A stretch of DNA of 64,000 bases from RPQJ01 sp963778185 (GTDB lineage: Bacteria > Pseudomonadota > Gammaproteobacteria > Steroidobacterales > Steroidobacteraceae). This document shows positions 1 through 10,572 of this stretch, in pieces. The notes beneath the pieces are model-generated. The model made no database searches. It was not told the DNA's origin and was given only the letters and a program-made list of their open reading frames with translations. Numbering within the stretch: the first letter of the stretch is position 1; every line of letters starts with the position of its first letter. The position numbers and the translations under genes were made by a program. The stretch is from positions 124,001-188,000 of the forward strand of contig CAVZTF010000001.1 of the NCBI GenBank assembly GCA_963778185.1, written 5' to 3'.

Positions 1-357
1 CTGACGCACAACCCGGCGGCGTTGCACCTCGACGAGGAGTACATGAAGGGCACGGAGTTCGGCAGCCGAATCGTGAACAGCTGCTTCACGCTGAGCCTGA
101 TGGTCGGCGTCTCGGTGGCCGACACGACCCTCGGTACGACGGTCGCCAACCTCGGTTGGGACGAGGTGCGCTTCCCGAAGCCGGTGTACCCGGGCGACAC
201 GCTGCGCACCGAGACCATCGTGCACGACATGCGCGAAAGCCGCTCCCGGCCCGACGCCGGCATCGTCGTGTTCGTGCACCGCTGTTTCAACCAGCGCAAT
301 GAGGAAGTGGCCGTGTGCAAGCGAACCGCGCTCATGAAGCGCAAGGCGGTGGGCTGA
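1..357 (+). CDS. MaoC-family (R)-specific enoyl-CoA hydratase, 5' partial
   Basis: The frame is open from base 1, so the start lies outside the window and 118 C-terminal residues are visible. They form most of a hot-dog domain: NPAALHLD close to the left edge resembles the substrate-side loop of MaoC hydratases, and FPKPVYPGDTL is the typical beta strand and turn of the second half. Proteins of this kind hydrate trans-enoyl-CoA esters. The stop overlaps the start of the CitE-like gene (TGATG), so the two are probably translationally coupled. With the carboxylase genes that follow, the likely substrate is a methylglutaconyl-CoA-like ester. That substrate is inferred from context and not seen in the sequence. 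Confidence 0.85.
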   Translation: MTHNPAALHLDEEYMKGTEFGSRIVNSCFTLSLMVGVSVADTTLGTTVANLGWDEVRFPKPVYPGDTLRTETIVHDMRESRSRPDAGIVVFVHRCFNQRNEEVAVCKRTALMKRKAVG

Positions 358-1220
358 TGCGCTCGATGCTGTTCGTGCCGGGCGACCGCCCGGAGCGTTT
401 CGCCAAGGCCGCGGCGAGCGGCGCCGACGCCGTCATCCTCGACCTCGAGGACGCGGTGACGCCCGGGAGGCGGCCGCAGGCGAGACGCGAGATCGCGTCC
501 TGCCTCGCCGGCGCGGGGCGCGGCGTGCCGGTGTGGGTTCGCATCAACCCGGTCGATACCGATGACGCGTTGCTGGACCTCGCGGCCATCATCGACGGAC
601 GGCCCGACGGCATCCTGCTGCCCAAGGCGCGCGACGGCGCCGACGTGCACCGGGCGAGCCACTGGCTCGAGGCCCACGAGGTGCGCTGCGGATTCGCGCG
701 GGACAGCGTGAAGCTCCTGCCGCTCATCACCGAAAGCGCCGGCGCCCTGCTCAAGGCCGCGAGCTTTGCGGACCTGCCGGCGCGAGTCGCGGGACTCACC
801 TGGGGCGCGGAGGACCTTGCCGCGGACCTCGGCGCCGCCGGCAACAAGTCGCCCGACGGCGCGTACGAGTTCACTTATGAGCTCGCCCGCTCGATGTGCC
901 TGCTTGCCGCTGCCGCCGCGGGCGTACCGGCCATCGACACGATCGACACCGAGTTCAAGGACGCGGCCGCGATCGAGAGGCGTGCGCGCGCGTCGCGCCG
1001 GCAGGGCTTTGCAGGGAAACTTGCGATTCATCCGGCGCAAGTGGCGCCGATCCACGCGGCATTCAGCCCGTCGGAGGACGAGGTGAGCTGGGCGGAGCGG
1101 GTGCTCGCGGCTTTCCGGGCCTCGCCAGGCACGGGCGCCGTCTCGTTCGAGGGCGGCATGCTCGACAGGCCGCACCTGCGCCAGGCCGAGCGCATCCTGG
1201 CCGCGGCGCGCGGCCGCTGA
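357..1220 (+). CDS. CitE-like CoA-ester lyase (HpcH/HpaI aldolase family)
   Basis: The 287-residue protein starts MRSMLFVPGDRPERF, the standard CitE N-terminus. It carries ILDLEDAVTP (metal-binding acidic loop), LLPKARDGADV, WGAEDLAADLG and GKLAIHPAQV, all hallmarks of the citrate-lyase-beta/malyl-CoA-lyase TIM barrel. Such enzymes cleave beta-hydroxyacyl-CoA esters using a divalent metal. No citrate lyase alpha or gamma gene is adjacent, so a stand-alone lyase is more likely than citrate lyase itself. The nearest known parallel is the M. tuberculosis CitE-like lyase encoded beside accA1/accD1, which acts on HMG-CoA and citramalyl-CoA. The ATG at 357 is preferred to an upstream in-frame ATG because it opens the family motif and overlaps the previous stop. 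Confidence 0.85.
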   Translation: MRSMLFVPGDRPERFAKAAASGADAVILDLEDAVTPGRRPQARREIASCLAGAGRGVPVWVRINPVDTDDALLDLAAIIDGRPDGILLPKARDGADVHRASHWLEAHEVRCGFARDSVKLLPLITESAGALLKAASFADLPARVAGLTWGAEDLAADLGAAGNKSPDGAYEFTYELARSMCLLAAAAAGVPAIDTIDTEFKDAAAIERRARASRRQGFAGKLAIHPAQVAPIHAAFSPSEDEVSWAERVLAAFRASPGTGAVSFEGGMLDRPHLRQAERILAAARGR

Positions 1221-1242
1221 GCCCGCGCGGGAGGCAGCCGAC

Positions 1243-2850
1243 GTGAGCGTCATTGAAAGCCGGATCAATCGTTCGTCCGCCGAGTTCACGGCCAATGCGG
1301 AGGCCAATCGCGGCCTCGCGGCGGGCCTGAGGGAACTGGCGGCCAGGGTCGCCGAGGGCGGCTCGGCCGCCGCCCGCAGGCAGCACGAGGGGCGCGGCAA
1401 GATGTTCGTGCGCGATCGCATCGATCGCCTGCTGGATCCGGGTTCGCCGTTCCTGGAAGTGGGCCAGCTCGCGGCCCACGGCATGTACGACGACTGGATC
1501 CCGTCCGCAGGGCTGGTCGCCGGCATCGGCCGCGTGGCCGGCCTCGAATGCATGATCGTCGGCAACGACGCGACCGTGAAGGGCGGCACCTATTACCCGC
1601 TCACGGTCAAGAAGCACCTGCGCGCCCAGGACATTGCGCTCGAGAATCGCCTGCCGTGCGTGTATCTGGTGGACTCCGGCGGTGCGTTCCTGCCGCGCCA
1701 GGACGACGTCTTTCCGGATCGCGAGCACTTCGGGCGCATCTTCTACAACCAGGCGCAGCTGTCGGCGCGCGGCATTCCGCAGCTCGCGGTGGTGATGGGC
1801 TCGTGCACGGCCGGCGGCGCCTACGTGCCGGCCATGTGCGACGAATCCATCATCGTCCGCGAGCAGGGCACGATCTTCCTCGGCGGCCCGCCACTCGTGC
1901 AGGCGGCGACGGGCGAACGCGTGGACGCCGAGACACTGGGGGGCGGCGACGTCCACGCCCGGCAATCGGGCGTCGTGGATCACCTCGCCGACAACGACGC
2001 GCACGCACTCTGGATGGCGCGCAGGCTGGTGGCGAACCTGAATCGCCGCGGCTCGCAGCCGCCGCCGGGGCCCGAGCATGCGCCGCGGCACGCAGCCGAG
2101 GATCTCTACGGCATCGTTCCACGTGACACGCGCCATCCCTACGATGTCCGCGAAGTGATTGCACGCCTCGTCGACGGCTCGGAGCTCGACGAATTCAAGG
2201 CGCTCTATGGCACGACGCTGGTCTGCGGCTTCGCGCGCATCGGCGGCTATCCGGTGGGCATCGTCGCGAACAACGGCGTGCTGTTTTCCGAGTCAGCGCT
2301 CAAGGGCGCGCACTTCGTGGAACTCTGCAACCGCCGGCGCGTGCCACTGCTGTTCCTGCAGAACATCAGCGGTTTCATGGTCGGCCGCAAGGTCGAGGCC
2401 GGCGGCATCGCACGCGACGGCGCCAAGATGGTGACGGCCGTGGCCTGCGCGTCGGTGCCCAAGCTCACGGTGCTGATCGGCGGCTCGTTCGGAGCCGGCA
2501 ATTACGCGATGTGCGGGCGCGCCTATGGCGGCCGCTTCCTGTGGAGCTGGCCCAATGCGCGTATTTCGGTGATGGGTGGCGAGCAGGCTGCCACGGTGCT
2601 CGCGATCGTCAGGCGCGAGGGCATGCAGCGCCGCGGCGAGGAGTGGCCCGAGGCGGAGGAGGCGGCTTTTCGCGCGGAGATCCGCCAGCAGTACGACACC
2701 CAGGGGCATCCCTATTACGCGAGCGCACGCCTGTGGGACGACGGCGTCATCGACCCGGCGGACACCCGCGAGGTTCTCAAGCTCGCGCTCGCGGCCACCA
2801 CCTGTCGCCCGGACGAGGGCGAGTCCCCGTACGGCATCTTCCGGATGTAG
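1243..2850 (+). CDS. mccB: Acyl-CoA carboxylase carboxyltransferase (beta) subunit, methylcrotonyl-CoA carboxylase type
   Basis: The 535 residues match the usual length of MCC beta subunits. The protein has two crotonase-like carboxyltransferase halves. VDSGGAFLPRQDDVFPD and GSCTAGGAYVPAM lie in the N-terminal (acyl-CoA) half, and GGSFGAGNYAMCGRAY lies in the C-terminal (carboxybiotin) half. The subunit transfers CO2 from biotin to an acyl-CoA such as 3-methylcrotonyl-CoA in leucine catabolism. The GTG start at 1243 has GGGAGG eight bases upstream. The biotin carboxylase subunit follows after eight bases, forming one operon. Geranyl-CoA or propionyl-CoA carboxylase are alternatives, but PCC beta subunits diverge more at the N-terminus. 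Confidence 0.85.
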   Translation: MSVIESRINRSSAEFTANAEANRGLAAGLRELAARVAEGGSAAARRQHEGRGKMFVRDRIDRLLDPGSPFLEVGQLAAHGMYDDWIPSAGLVAGIGRVAGLECMIVGNDATVKGGTYYPLTVKKHLRAQDIALENRLPCVYLVDSGGAFLPRQDDVFPDREHFGRIFYNQAQLSARGIPQLAVVMGSCTAGGAYVPAMCDESIIVREQGTIFLGGPPLVQAATGERVDAETLGGGDVHARQSGVVDHLADNDAHALWMARRLVANLNRRGSQPPPGPEHAPRHAAEDLYGIVPRDTRHPYDVREVIARLVDGSELDEFKALYGTTLVCGFARIGGYPVGIVANNGVLFSESALKGAHFVELCNRRRVPLLFLQNISGFMVGRKVEAGGIARDGAKMVTAVACASVPKLTVLIGGSFGAGNYAMCGRAYGGRFLWSWPNARISVMGGEQAATVLAIVRREGMQRRGEEWPEAEEAAFRAEIRQQYDTQGHPYYASARLWDDGVIDPADTREVLKLALAATTCRPDEGESPYGIFRM

Positions 2851-2858
2851 GAAAGCCC

Positions 2859-4826
<1,968 letters not shown>

Positions 4827-4835
4827 GTCGAGGTT

Positions 4836-4844
4836 TGCTAGACT
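4836..4844 (+). promoter_or_regulatory. Possible extended -10 promoter of the ccm operon
   Basis: TGCTAGACT fits the extended -10 form TGn plus a TATAAT-like hexamer. It sits between the carboxylase operon and ccmA, about 70 bases before the ccmA start. No clear -35 is visible. This is weak, pattern-only evidence. Confidence 0.3.
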
Positions 4845-4914
4845 CCGCGGCCACTTAGTCGCGTCTCGGCCCCGGATCCGGGCGACCGACCGGGACGGTG
4901 GACGCGGAGGATCG

Positions 4915-5544
4915 ATGTTGCCCGAAGGGGCCGTGCTCGAGGCTCGAGCTGTCAACTGCTGGCGTGGTGAAAGGCACATCCTGCGGGACGTGTCCTTTGC
5001 CGTGCGTGCCGGCGAGTTCCTGAAGATCACGGGGCCGAACGGCGTCGGCAAGACGACGTTGCTGCGCATCGTGTGCGGCCTGCTGCCGGCCGAGAATGGC
5101 GAAATCGAGTGGCGGGGGAAGTCGCTGCGCGGGGCCAGCGACGAGTTCCACTCCGAGATGTGCTACCTCGGCCACCTGAACTCACTGAAGGCCGATCTCA
5201 CCTCGTACGAGAACCTGCAATTCCTGGCCGGCCTGCGCCAGGCACTCGCCCCCGTGGACATCGACGCGGCACTCGACCGCGTGGGCATTCTCTCGCGACG
5301 GGACCTGCAGGCTCGCTCGCTGTCTGCCGGCCAGAAGCGGCGCCTCGCGCTTGCACGCCTGCTGCTCGCCGACGCCGCGCTGTGGATCCTGGACGAACCC
5401 GTGACCAACCTCGACACCGCGGGCATCGCGCTGGTCGAGGAACTGATCACGGAGCACGTCACGCGCGGCGGGCTGGCGCTGGCGGCGGCGCACCAGCGCC
5501 TGCTCGACGACCAGCCCTGGCTGCGCCGACTGGAGCTCGACTGA
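4915..5544 (+). CDS. ccmA: Heme exporter ATP-binding protein CcmA
   Basis: The 209-residue ABC ATPase has Walker A GPNGVGKTT at residues 40-48, signature SAGQKRRLALARLLL and Walker B LWILDEPVTNLD. The size is typical of CcmA. With CcmB and CcmC it forms the CcmABCD complex, whose ATP hydrolysis releases holo-CcmE carrying heme for cytochrome c maturation (System I). It is the first gene of a nine-gene ccm operon. Its stop overlaps the ccmB start (TGATG), so translation is probably coupled. The CcmB and CcmC neighbours make the assignment secure. Confidence 0.95.
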   Translation: MLPEGAVLEARAVNCWRGERHILRDVSFAVRAGEFLKITGPNGVGKTTLLRIVCGLLPAENGEIEWRGKSLRGASDEFHSEMCYLGHLNSLKADLTSYENLQFLAGLRQALAPVDIDAALDRVGILSRRDLQARSLSAGQKRRLALARLLLADAALWILDEPVTNLDTAGIALVEELITEHVTRGGLALAAAHQRLLDDQPWLRRLELD

Positions 5545-6230
5545 TGGAGCGTGCGGCGACCTCCAAGGCCGTCCAGCTGGTCTTCCGGCGCGACCTCATG
5601 CTCGCCTGGCGCCGCTGGGACGAGGTCACGCAGCCGCTGATCTTCTACGTGGTGGTCACTACGCTGTTTCCCCTCGCCACGACGCCCGACCTGAGCGAGC
5701 TGCAGAAGATTTCCGGGGGCGTGGTCTGGGTGGCGGCGCTGCTGTCATCGCTGCTCGCACTTGAATCCTTGTTCCGCTCGGATGTCGAAGACGGCACGAT
5801 GGAACAATGGGTAATGTCCGGGCAGCCGCTCGGGTGGCTGCTGCTGGCCAAGGTGGCCTCGCACTGGGTGCTCACCGGACTGCCGCTGGTCGTCATGTCG
5901 CCAATCGTCGGCACGGCTCTCGGCCTGCCGTTCGCCGCCTGGGGTACGCTGATGCTGTCGCTGCTGCTCGGTACGGCGACGCTCAGCATTCTCGGCGGGA
6001 TCGGGGCGGCGCTCACGGTCGGGGTGCGGCGCGGCAGCGTGCTGCTGTCGCTGCTGGTACTGCCGCTCGCGATGCCGCTGCTGATCTTCGGATCGCGGGC
6101 CGTGACCATGGTAATGGACGGGGATTCGCCCTCGGGGCCGCTGCAGCTGCTTGCGGCCATCTTCTTCCTGGCGCTCAGCCTCGGACCCCTGGCGATGGCG
6201 GCGGCGATCCGGATCAGCGTGGAGAGTTGA
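5544..6230 (+). CDS. ccmB: Heme exporter membrane protein CcmB
   Basis: The 228-residue integral membrane protein has about six hydrophobic segments. It carries the family N-terminus FRRDLMLAWRRWDEVTQPLIFYVVV and the FRSDVEDGTMEQWVMS loop of CcmB (FRsD-DG--EQ). It is the membrane partner of the CcmA ATPase in the inner membrane. The start at 5544 overlaps the ccmA stop, and its own stop overlaps the ccmC start. An upstream extension of the frame runs inside ccmA and is not coding. Confidence 0.94.
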   Translation: MERAATSKAVQLVFRRDLMLAWRRWDEVTQPLIFYVVVTTLFPLATTPDLSELQKISGGVVWVAALLSSLLALESLFRSDVEDGTMEQWVMSGQPLGWLLLAKVASHWVLTGLPLVVMSPIVGTALGLPFAAWGTLMLSLLLGTATLSILGGIGAALTVGVRRGSVLLSLLVLPLAMPLLIFGSRAVTMVMDGDSPSGPLQLLAAIFFLALSLGPLAMAAAIRISVES

Positions 6231-6961
6231 TGATGTGGACGTGGTTGCACAAGTTCGCCTCGCCGCCGCATGCCTACCGGCTGCTCGGCACCCTCGCACC
6301 CTGGTTCGGGTGGCCGGCGCTCGGCCTGATCCTGCTGGCGGCGTGGTGGGGGCTCGTGAAGGCTCCGGCCGACTACCAGCAGGGCGACGCCTTCCGCATC
6401 CTGTACGTCCACGCCCCGAGCGCCTGGATGTCCATGTTCACCTACGTGGTGATGGCGGTCGCGGCCGGCATCGGACTGATCTGGCGCATCAAGCTCGCGC
6501 ACGCCGCCGCGGCGGCCGCGGCCCCGATCGGCGCCTCCTTCACCTTCCTGGCCCTGGCCTCGGGCTCGATCTGGGGCAAGCCGATGTGGGGCACCTGGTG
6601 GGTCTGGGACGCCAGGCTCACCTCCGAGCTGATCCTGCTGTTCCTGTACCTGGGCTACATGGCCCTGCGCGCGTCCTTCGACGACCCGCAGCGGGCCGAT
6701 CGCGCGAGCGCCGTGCTTGCGATCGTGGGCGTGATCAACGTGCCGATCATCCATTACTCGGTGGAGTGGTGGACGACGCTGCACCAGCCGGCCAGCGTCA
6801 CCAAGCTCGACAAGCCTTCGATCGACATTGCGATGCTGATTCCGCTGTTCATCATGATGGCCGGGTTCCAGCTGTATTTCGGCTGGGCCATCTGCCGGCG
6901 CCTGCGGGGCGAGATCCTGCGCCGCGAGCGGAACGCATCCTGGCTCAAGGAGACCAGATAA
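6230..6961 (+). CDS. ccmC: Heme handling membrane protein CcmC
   Basis: The 243-residue protein with six predicted membrane spans carries the tryptophan-rich WWD-domain segment WGTWWVWDARLTSELIL, diagnostic of CcmC. Histidines in the periplasmic loops flank it (YVHAPSAWMS; IIHYSVEWW). CcmC binds heme in the periplasmic face and promotes its covalent attachment to CcmE. Two adjacent ATG codons (6230 and 6233) are possible starts; the first overlaps the ccmB stop. ccmD follows after three bases. Confidence 0.94.
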   Translation: MMWTWLHKFASPPHAYRLLGTLAPWFGWPALGLILLAAWWGLVKAPADYQQGDAFRILYVHAPSAWMSMFTYVVMAVAAGIGLIWRIKLAHAAAAAAAPIGASFTFLALASGSIWGKPMWGTWWVWDARLTSELILLFLYLGYMALRASFDDPQRADRASAVLAIVGVINVPIIHYSVEWWTTLHQPASVTKLDKPSIDIAMLIPLFIMMAGFQLYFGWAICRRLRGEILRRERNASWLKETR

Positions 6962-6964
6962 ATC

Positions 6965-7123
6965 ATGGACTTGGCAGAATTTCTTAAAATGGGCGGTTAC
7001 GCGGGATATGTTTGGACCGCGTACGGTCTAACCACCGTCGTGCTGGTCTGGAACTGGTGGAGTGCACGGCGCAGTGAAGCGGACGAGCAGGCGAGTGCCC
7101 GCCGCCGCCTGTCGGCCGACTAA
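6965..7123 (+). CDS. ccmD: Heme exporter small subunit CcmD
   Basis: A 52-residue frame fills the gap between ccmC and ccmE exactly where CcmD is expected. It encodes MDLAEFLKMGGYAGYVWTAY, then a single hydrophobic span (GLTTVVLVWNWW) and a basic tail (ARRRLSAD). This is the family pattern of a GGYA-Y-W-AY stretch before one transmembrane helix. CcmD stabilises the CcmABC complex and is needed for holo-CcmE release. Its first codons (TTT, CTT, AAA, GGA, TAT, GTT) use many more A/T third positions than the neighbours. It ends 12 bases before ccmE. Confidence 0.9.
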   Translation: MDLAEFLKMGGYAGYVWTAYGLTTVVLVWNWWSARRSEADEQASARRRLSAD

Positions 7124-7135
7124 GGAGATCCGCAA

Positions 7136-7591
7136 ATGACGCCACGTAAGAAACGCATGGTCACGGTGATCGCGATCCTCGCCGGTGTCGGCATCGCCAC
7201 GGCGTTCGCCCTGCAGGCCTTCCAGAAGAACCTGCTGTACTACTACAGCCCCACGCAGATCCACGCGGGGGAAGCTCCGGACGCGCGGTCGTTCCGCGTC
7301 GGCGGACTCGTCGAGACCGGGAGCGTCAAGCGCGCCCCGGGCAGCCTCGAGGTGCGCTTCACGCTCACCGATTTCGCCAACACCATCGGCGTGAGCTACA
7401 CGGGCGTGCTGCCGGACCTGTTCCGCGAAGGGCAGGGCATCATCGCGCGCGGCAAGCTTGGCGGCGACGGCCTGTTCGTCGCCGAGGAAGTCCTCGCCAA
7501 GCACGACGAGAACTACATGCCGCCCGAGGTCAAGGACAGCCTGCAGCCGCATGCGGATGCCGCGCAGGCCATGAACCAGTCCGGCACCTGA
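7136..7591 (+). CDS. ccmE: Heme chaperone CcmE
   Basis: The 151 residues start with a basic N-terminus and one signal-anchor helix, followed by a periplasmic OB-fold domain. The heme-binding motif is LAKHDENY, with His123 as the covalent heme ligand and Tyr127 in the HxxxY position. CcmE accepts heme from CcmC and passes it to CcmF/H for ligation to apocytochromes. GGAG lies eight bases before the ATG. The motif and position in the operon make the call secure. Confidence 0.95.
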   Translation: MTPRKKRMVTVIAILAGVGIATAFALQAFQKNLLYYYSPTQIHAGEAPDARSFRVGGLVETGSVKRAPGSLEVRFTLTDFANTIGVSYTGVLPDLFREGQGIIARGKLGGDGLFVAEEVLAKHDENYMPPEVKDSLQPHADAAQAMNQSGT

Positions 7592-7617
7592 GCCGCGATC
7601 TGTAAAGGGAGGATCGC

Positions 7618-9576
7618 ATGGTCATAGAACTGGGGCTCTTCGCACTGATCATCTCGGTGCTGCTGGCCATCGCGCAGTCGTGGTTCGGCCTCGCCGGCGC
7701 GCATTTCGGCAACCGGCGCTGGATGGCCGCGGCGCGTCCTGCCGTCACCGGGCAGTGGGTGTTCGTGGTCCTGTCGTTCGCCGTGCTGTGCTGGGCGTTC
7801 TACAAGAACGACTTCTCGGTCCTCTACGTCGCGAACAACTCGAATTCGGAGTTGCCGACCTTCTACCGCTTCACGGCGGTCTGGGGCGCGCACGAGGGCT
7901 CGTTGCTGCTGTGGGCGCTGGCCCTGTCGACCTGGTCGGTGGCGGTGGGCGTGTTCAGTCGCAGCATGCCGGAGACCTTCGCCGCGCGCGTGCTCGGCGT
8001 GCTGGGCATCGTGAGCGTCGGCTTCCAGCTCTTCATCCTCATGACCTCGAGTCCCTTCGAGCGCATGATCCCGGCGGCCGTGGACGGCCGCGACTTGAAT
8101 CCCCTGCTGCAGGACCCGGCGCTCGCCATCCACCCGCCGATGCTCTACATCGGCTACGTCGGCTTTTCCGTCGCCTTCGCCTTTGCGGTCGCCGCGCTGC
8201 TCGAGGGCAGGCTCGACGAGAAGTGGGCACGCTGGGCGCGGCCCTGGACCACGGTCTCCTGGATGTTCCTGACCGTCGGCATCGCGCTCGGCAGCTGGTG
8301 GGCCTACTACGAGCTCGGCTGGGGCGGCTGGTGGTTCTGGGACCCGGTCGAGAACGCCTCCTTCATGCCGTGGCTGGTGGGCACGGCGCTGATCCACTCG
8401 CTTGCGGTCACGGAGAAGCGCGGTCTCTTCAAGAGCTGGACGCTGCTGCTCGCGATCACCGCGTTCTCACTGAGCCTGCTCGGCACGTTCCTGGTGCGCT
8501 CCGGCGTGCTGGTGTCGGTGCATGCGTTCGCAAGTGACCCGAGCCGCGGCCTGTTCATCCTCACCTTCCTGGGCGTGTGCATCGGCGGCTCGCTCGCGCT
8601 GTTCGCCTGGCGCGGACCCTCGCTGCGTGCGAAGGGCGGCTTCGATACCACCGCGCGCGAGTCCTTCATCCTCTTCAACAACCTGCTGCTGCTGGTGGCG
8701 GCCGCGCTGATCCTGATCGGAACGCTCTACCCGCTGTTCCTCGACGCGCTCAACATGGGCAAGATCTCGGTGGGACCACCGTACTTCGAAAAGGTGTTCC
8801 TGGTCCCGACCCTGCCGCTGCTGTTCCTGATGGCCATCGGCATGCACGCGGTGTGGAAGAAAGGGAAGCTCGAGGACATGAAGCGGCCGCTGGTCGTGCT
8901 GTTCGTCGCGGCGCTCGCTTTCGGCTTCATCGTGCCGCCGGTCGCCTACGGTTCCTTCCACGTCATGACCGCAGTGGGGCTCACGGCCGGCATGTGGGTC
9001 ATCCTGTCCTCGCTGTACGAGCCCTTCGAGCGCCTGCGCAACAAGCAGTCGCTCTCGCGCGGCGTGCTCGGCATGACGATCGCGCACATCGGCGTGGGCC
9101 TGTTCGCGATCGGCGTCACCGTGACGCAGAGCTACCGCATCGAGAAGGACGTCGCCCTGCGGCCCGGCGAGAGTGTGACGATGCAGGGCTACCAGTTCGA
9201 CTTCAAGAGCACGCGACCGGTCGACGGCCCGAACTACAACGCGGTCGAGTCCGAGGTGGTCGTCACCCGGGCTGGCGAGCACGTCGCCACGCTGCACCCG
9301 CAGAAGCGGGTCTATCGCGTGCAACGCAGCCCGATGACCGAGGCCGGCATCGAGGTCGACTGGAACCGCGACCTGTTCGTCGCCATGGGCGAGGACCTCG
9401 GTGACGGCGCCTGGAGCGTGCGTGTGCAGTACAAGCCGATGGTCCGCTTCATCTGGCTGGGATGCCTGGTGATGGCGCTGGGCGGCATCGTCGCGGTCAG
9501 CGACCGGCGTTACCGACCGCGGCGCGAGACGGTGGACGAGAAGGTGCGTGCCGGCAGCCCGGCGACGGCCCGCTGA
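7618..9576 (+). CDS. ccmF: Heme lyase subunit CcmF
   Basis: The 652-residue polytopic membrane protein has the conserved early segment FTAVWGAHEGSLLLWAL and the WWD heme-handling motif GWGGWWFWDPVENASFMPWL at about residues 233-252. A large soluble periplasmic domain precedes the last helix. CcmF is the core of the heme ligase that attaches heme to CxxCH motifs of c-type cytochromes, with CcmH and CcmI. GGGAGG stands before the ATG at 7618. The length is normal for the family. Confidence 0.95.
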   Translation: MVIELGLFALIISVLLAIAQSWFGLAGAHFGNRRWMAAARPAVTGQWVFVVLSFAVLCWAFYKNDFSVLYVANNSNSELPTFYRFTAVWGAHEGSLLLWALALSTWSVAVGVFSRSMPETFAARVLGVLGIVSVGFQLFILMTSSPFERMIPAAVDGRDLNPLLQDPALAIHPPMLYIGYVGFSVAFAFAVAALLEGRLDEKWARWARPWTTVSWMFLTVGIALGSWWAYYELGWGGWWFWDPVENASFMPWLVGTALIHSLAVTEKRGLFKSWTLLLAITAFSLSLLGTFLVRSGVLVSVHAFASDPSRGLFILTFLGVCIGGSLALFAWRGPSLRAKGGFDTTARESFILFNNLLLLVAAALILIGTLYPLFLDALNMGKISVGPPYFEKVFLVPTLPLLFLMAIGMHAVWKKGKLEDMKRPLVVLFVAALAFGFIVPPVAYGSFHVMTAVGLTAGMWVILSSLYEPFERLRNKQSLSRGVLGMTIAHIGVGLFAIGVTVTQSYRIEKDVALRPGESVTMQGYQFDFKSTRPVDGPNYNAVESEVVVTRAGEHVATLHPQKRVYRVQRSPMTEAGIEVDWNRDLFVAMGEDLGDGAWSVRVQYKPMVRFIWLGCLVMALGGIVAVSDRRYRPRRETVDEKVRAGSPATAR

Positions 9577-9589
9577 GCGAGACAAGACC

Positions 9590-10126
9590 ATGTGGAAGTT
9601 CATCGTTCCGTTCGGCCTGTTCCTGTTGCTGGCGGCGTTCCTGTTCGTCGGTCTGCAGCGTGATCCGTCCTACGTCCCGTCGCCGCTGATCGGCAAGCCG
9701 GCGCCGGCGTTCTCGCTGCCGAGCCTGCAGGACGCGACCTATCCGGTGTCCACCGAGGAACTGAAGGGCCAGCCCTGGGTGCTCAACGTCTGGGGCACGT
9801 GGTGCGGTGGCTGCCGCGAGGAGCACGACACGCTGCTGGCGATCGCGAAGCAGAACGCGGTGCCGCTGGTGGGACTCAACTGGAAGGACGACAACGCGGC
9901 CGCGCAGCGGTGGCTCAGGCAGCTCGGCAACCCGTACGCGGTGGTGGCCGAGGATCGCGACGGCCGGACGGCCATCGACTGGGGCGTCTACGGCGCACCC
10001 GAGACCTTCCTGATCGGTCCCGACGGCACGGTGCTCTACAAGCACATCGCACCCATGACCCTGGAGACCTGGGCCAAGGAATTCCTGCCGCGTATCGAAG
10101 CGTCGCGCGCGGCAAAGGGGACGTAA
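9590..10126 (+). CDS. ccmG: Periplasmic thiol:disulfide oxidoreductase CcmG/DsbE
   Basis: The 178-residue membrane-anchored thioredoxin-fold protein has an N-terminal signal anchor (FIVPFGLFLLLAAFLFV). The active site is WGTWCGGC (Cys72 and Cys75), and the glutamate-containing GAPETFLI cis-proline loop is typical of DsbE. It keeps apocytochrome heme-binding cysteines reduced. The ATG at 9590 is chosen because the hydrophobic anchor starts there. It lies between ccmF and ccmH as usual. Confidence 0.93.
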   Translation: MWKFIVPFGLFLLLAAFLFVGLQRDPSYVPSPLIGKPAPAFSLPSLQDATYPVSTEELKGQPWVLNVWGTWCGGCREEHDTLLAIAKQNAVPLVGLNWKDDNAAAQRWLRQLGNPYAVVAEDRDGRTAIDWGVYGAPETFLIGPDGTVLYKHIAPMTLETWAKEFLPRIEASRAAKGT

Positions 10127-10131
10127 TCGTG

Positions 10132-10572
10132 ATGAGCAACCTGTTGCGCGCCGTGCTGTTCGCGGCCGGGCTCGCCCTGGCCACGGGCGCGTTCGCCATC
10201 GATACGGAGCGCGCGTTCGACGACCCGGTGCTCCAGGAACGCTACGAGGGCATCAACCGCGAACTGCGCTGCCTCGTCTGCCAGAACCAGACCATTGCCG
10301 ACTCGAACGCCACGCTCGCCTCCGATCTGCGCCGCGAAGTCCGCGAGATGATCGCTGCCGGCAAGACCGACGCCGAGATCCGCGAATTCATGATCGATCG
10401 CTACGGCGACTTCGTGCTGTATCGGCCGCGCATGACGGCGGCGAACTTCCTGCTGTGGGCGGCGCCCGTGCTGCTGCTCGTCGTCGGCGCATTCGGCGTC
10501 GTGCGCGTGGTGCGGCGTCGGGCCGCGGAAACTGACACTGACCCTGCAGGCCCGGAGGCCGGCCAATCGTGA
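10132..10572 (+). CDS. ccmH: Cytochrome c maturation protein CcmH
   Basis: The 146 residues comprise a cleavable-looking signal peptide ending near AFAID, a short periplasmic domain and a C-terminal membrane anchor (FLLWAAPVLLLVVGAFGVV). The redox motif RCLVCQNQ (Cys47 and Cys50) is the LRCxxCQ signature of CcmH. It reduces apocytochrome thiols and belongs to the heme ligation complex. A GTG immediately before the ATG is a possible alternative start. This is the short CcmH type, with CcmI encoded separately. The stop overlaps the ccmI GTG by four bases. Confidence 0.93.
   Translation: MSNLLRAVLFAAGLALATGAFAIDTERAFDDPVLQERYEGINRELRCLVCQNQTIADSNATLASDLRREVREMIAAGKTDAEIREFMIDRYGDFVLYRPRMTAANFLLWAAPVLLLVVGAFGVVRVVRRRAAETDTDPAGPEAGQS

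Noticed and set aside
357..1220. CitE-like gene as part of citrate lyase
   Set aside because: No citrate lyase alpha, gamma or CitC/CitG genes are adjacent; the context is an acyl-CoA carboxylase operon.
4871..4882. CCCGGATCCGGG palindrome before ccmA as an operator or terminator
   Set aside because: Short GC palindromes are frequent in this sequence, no T-run follows, and nothing else supports a role.
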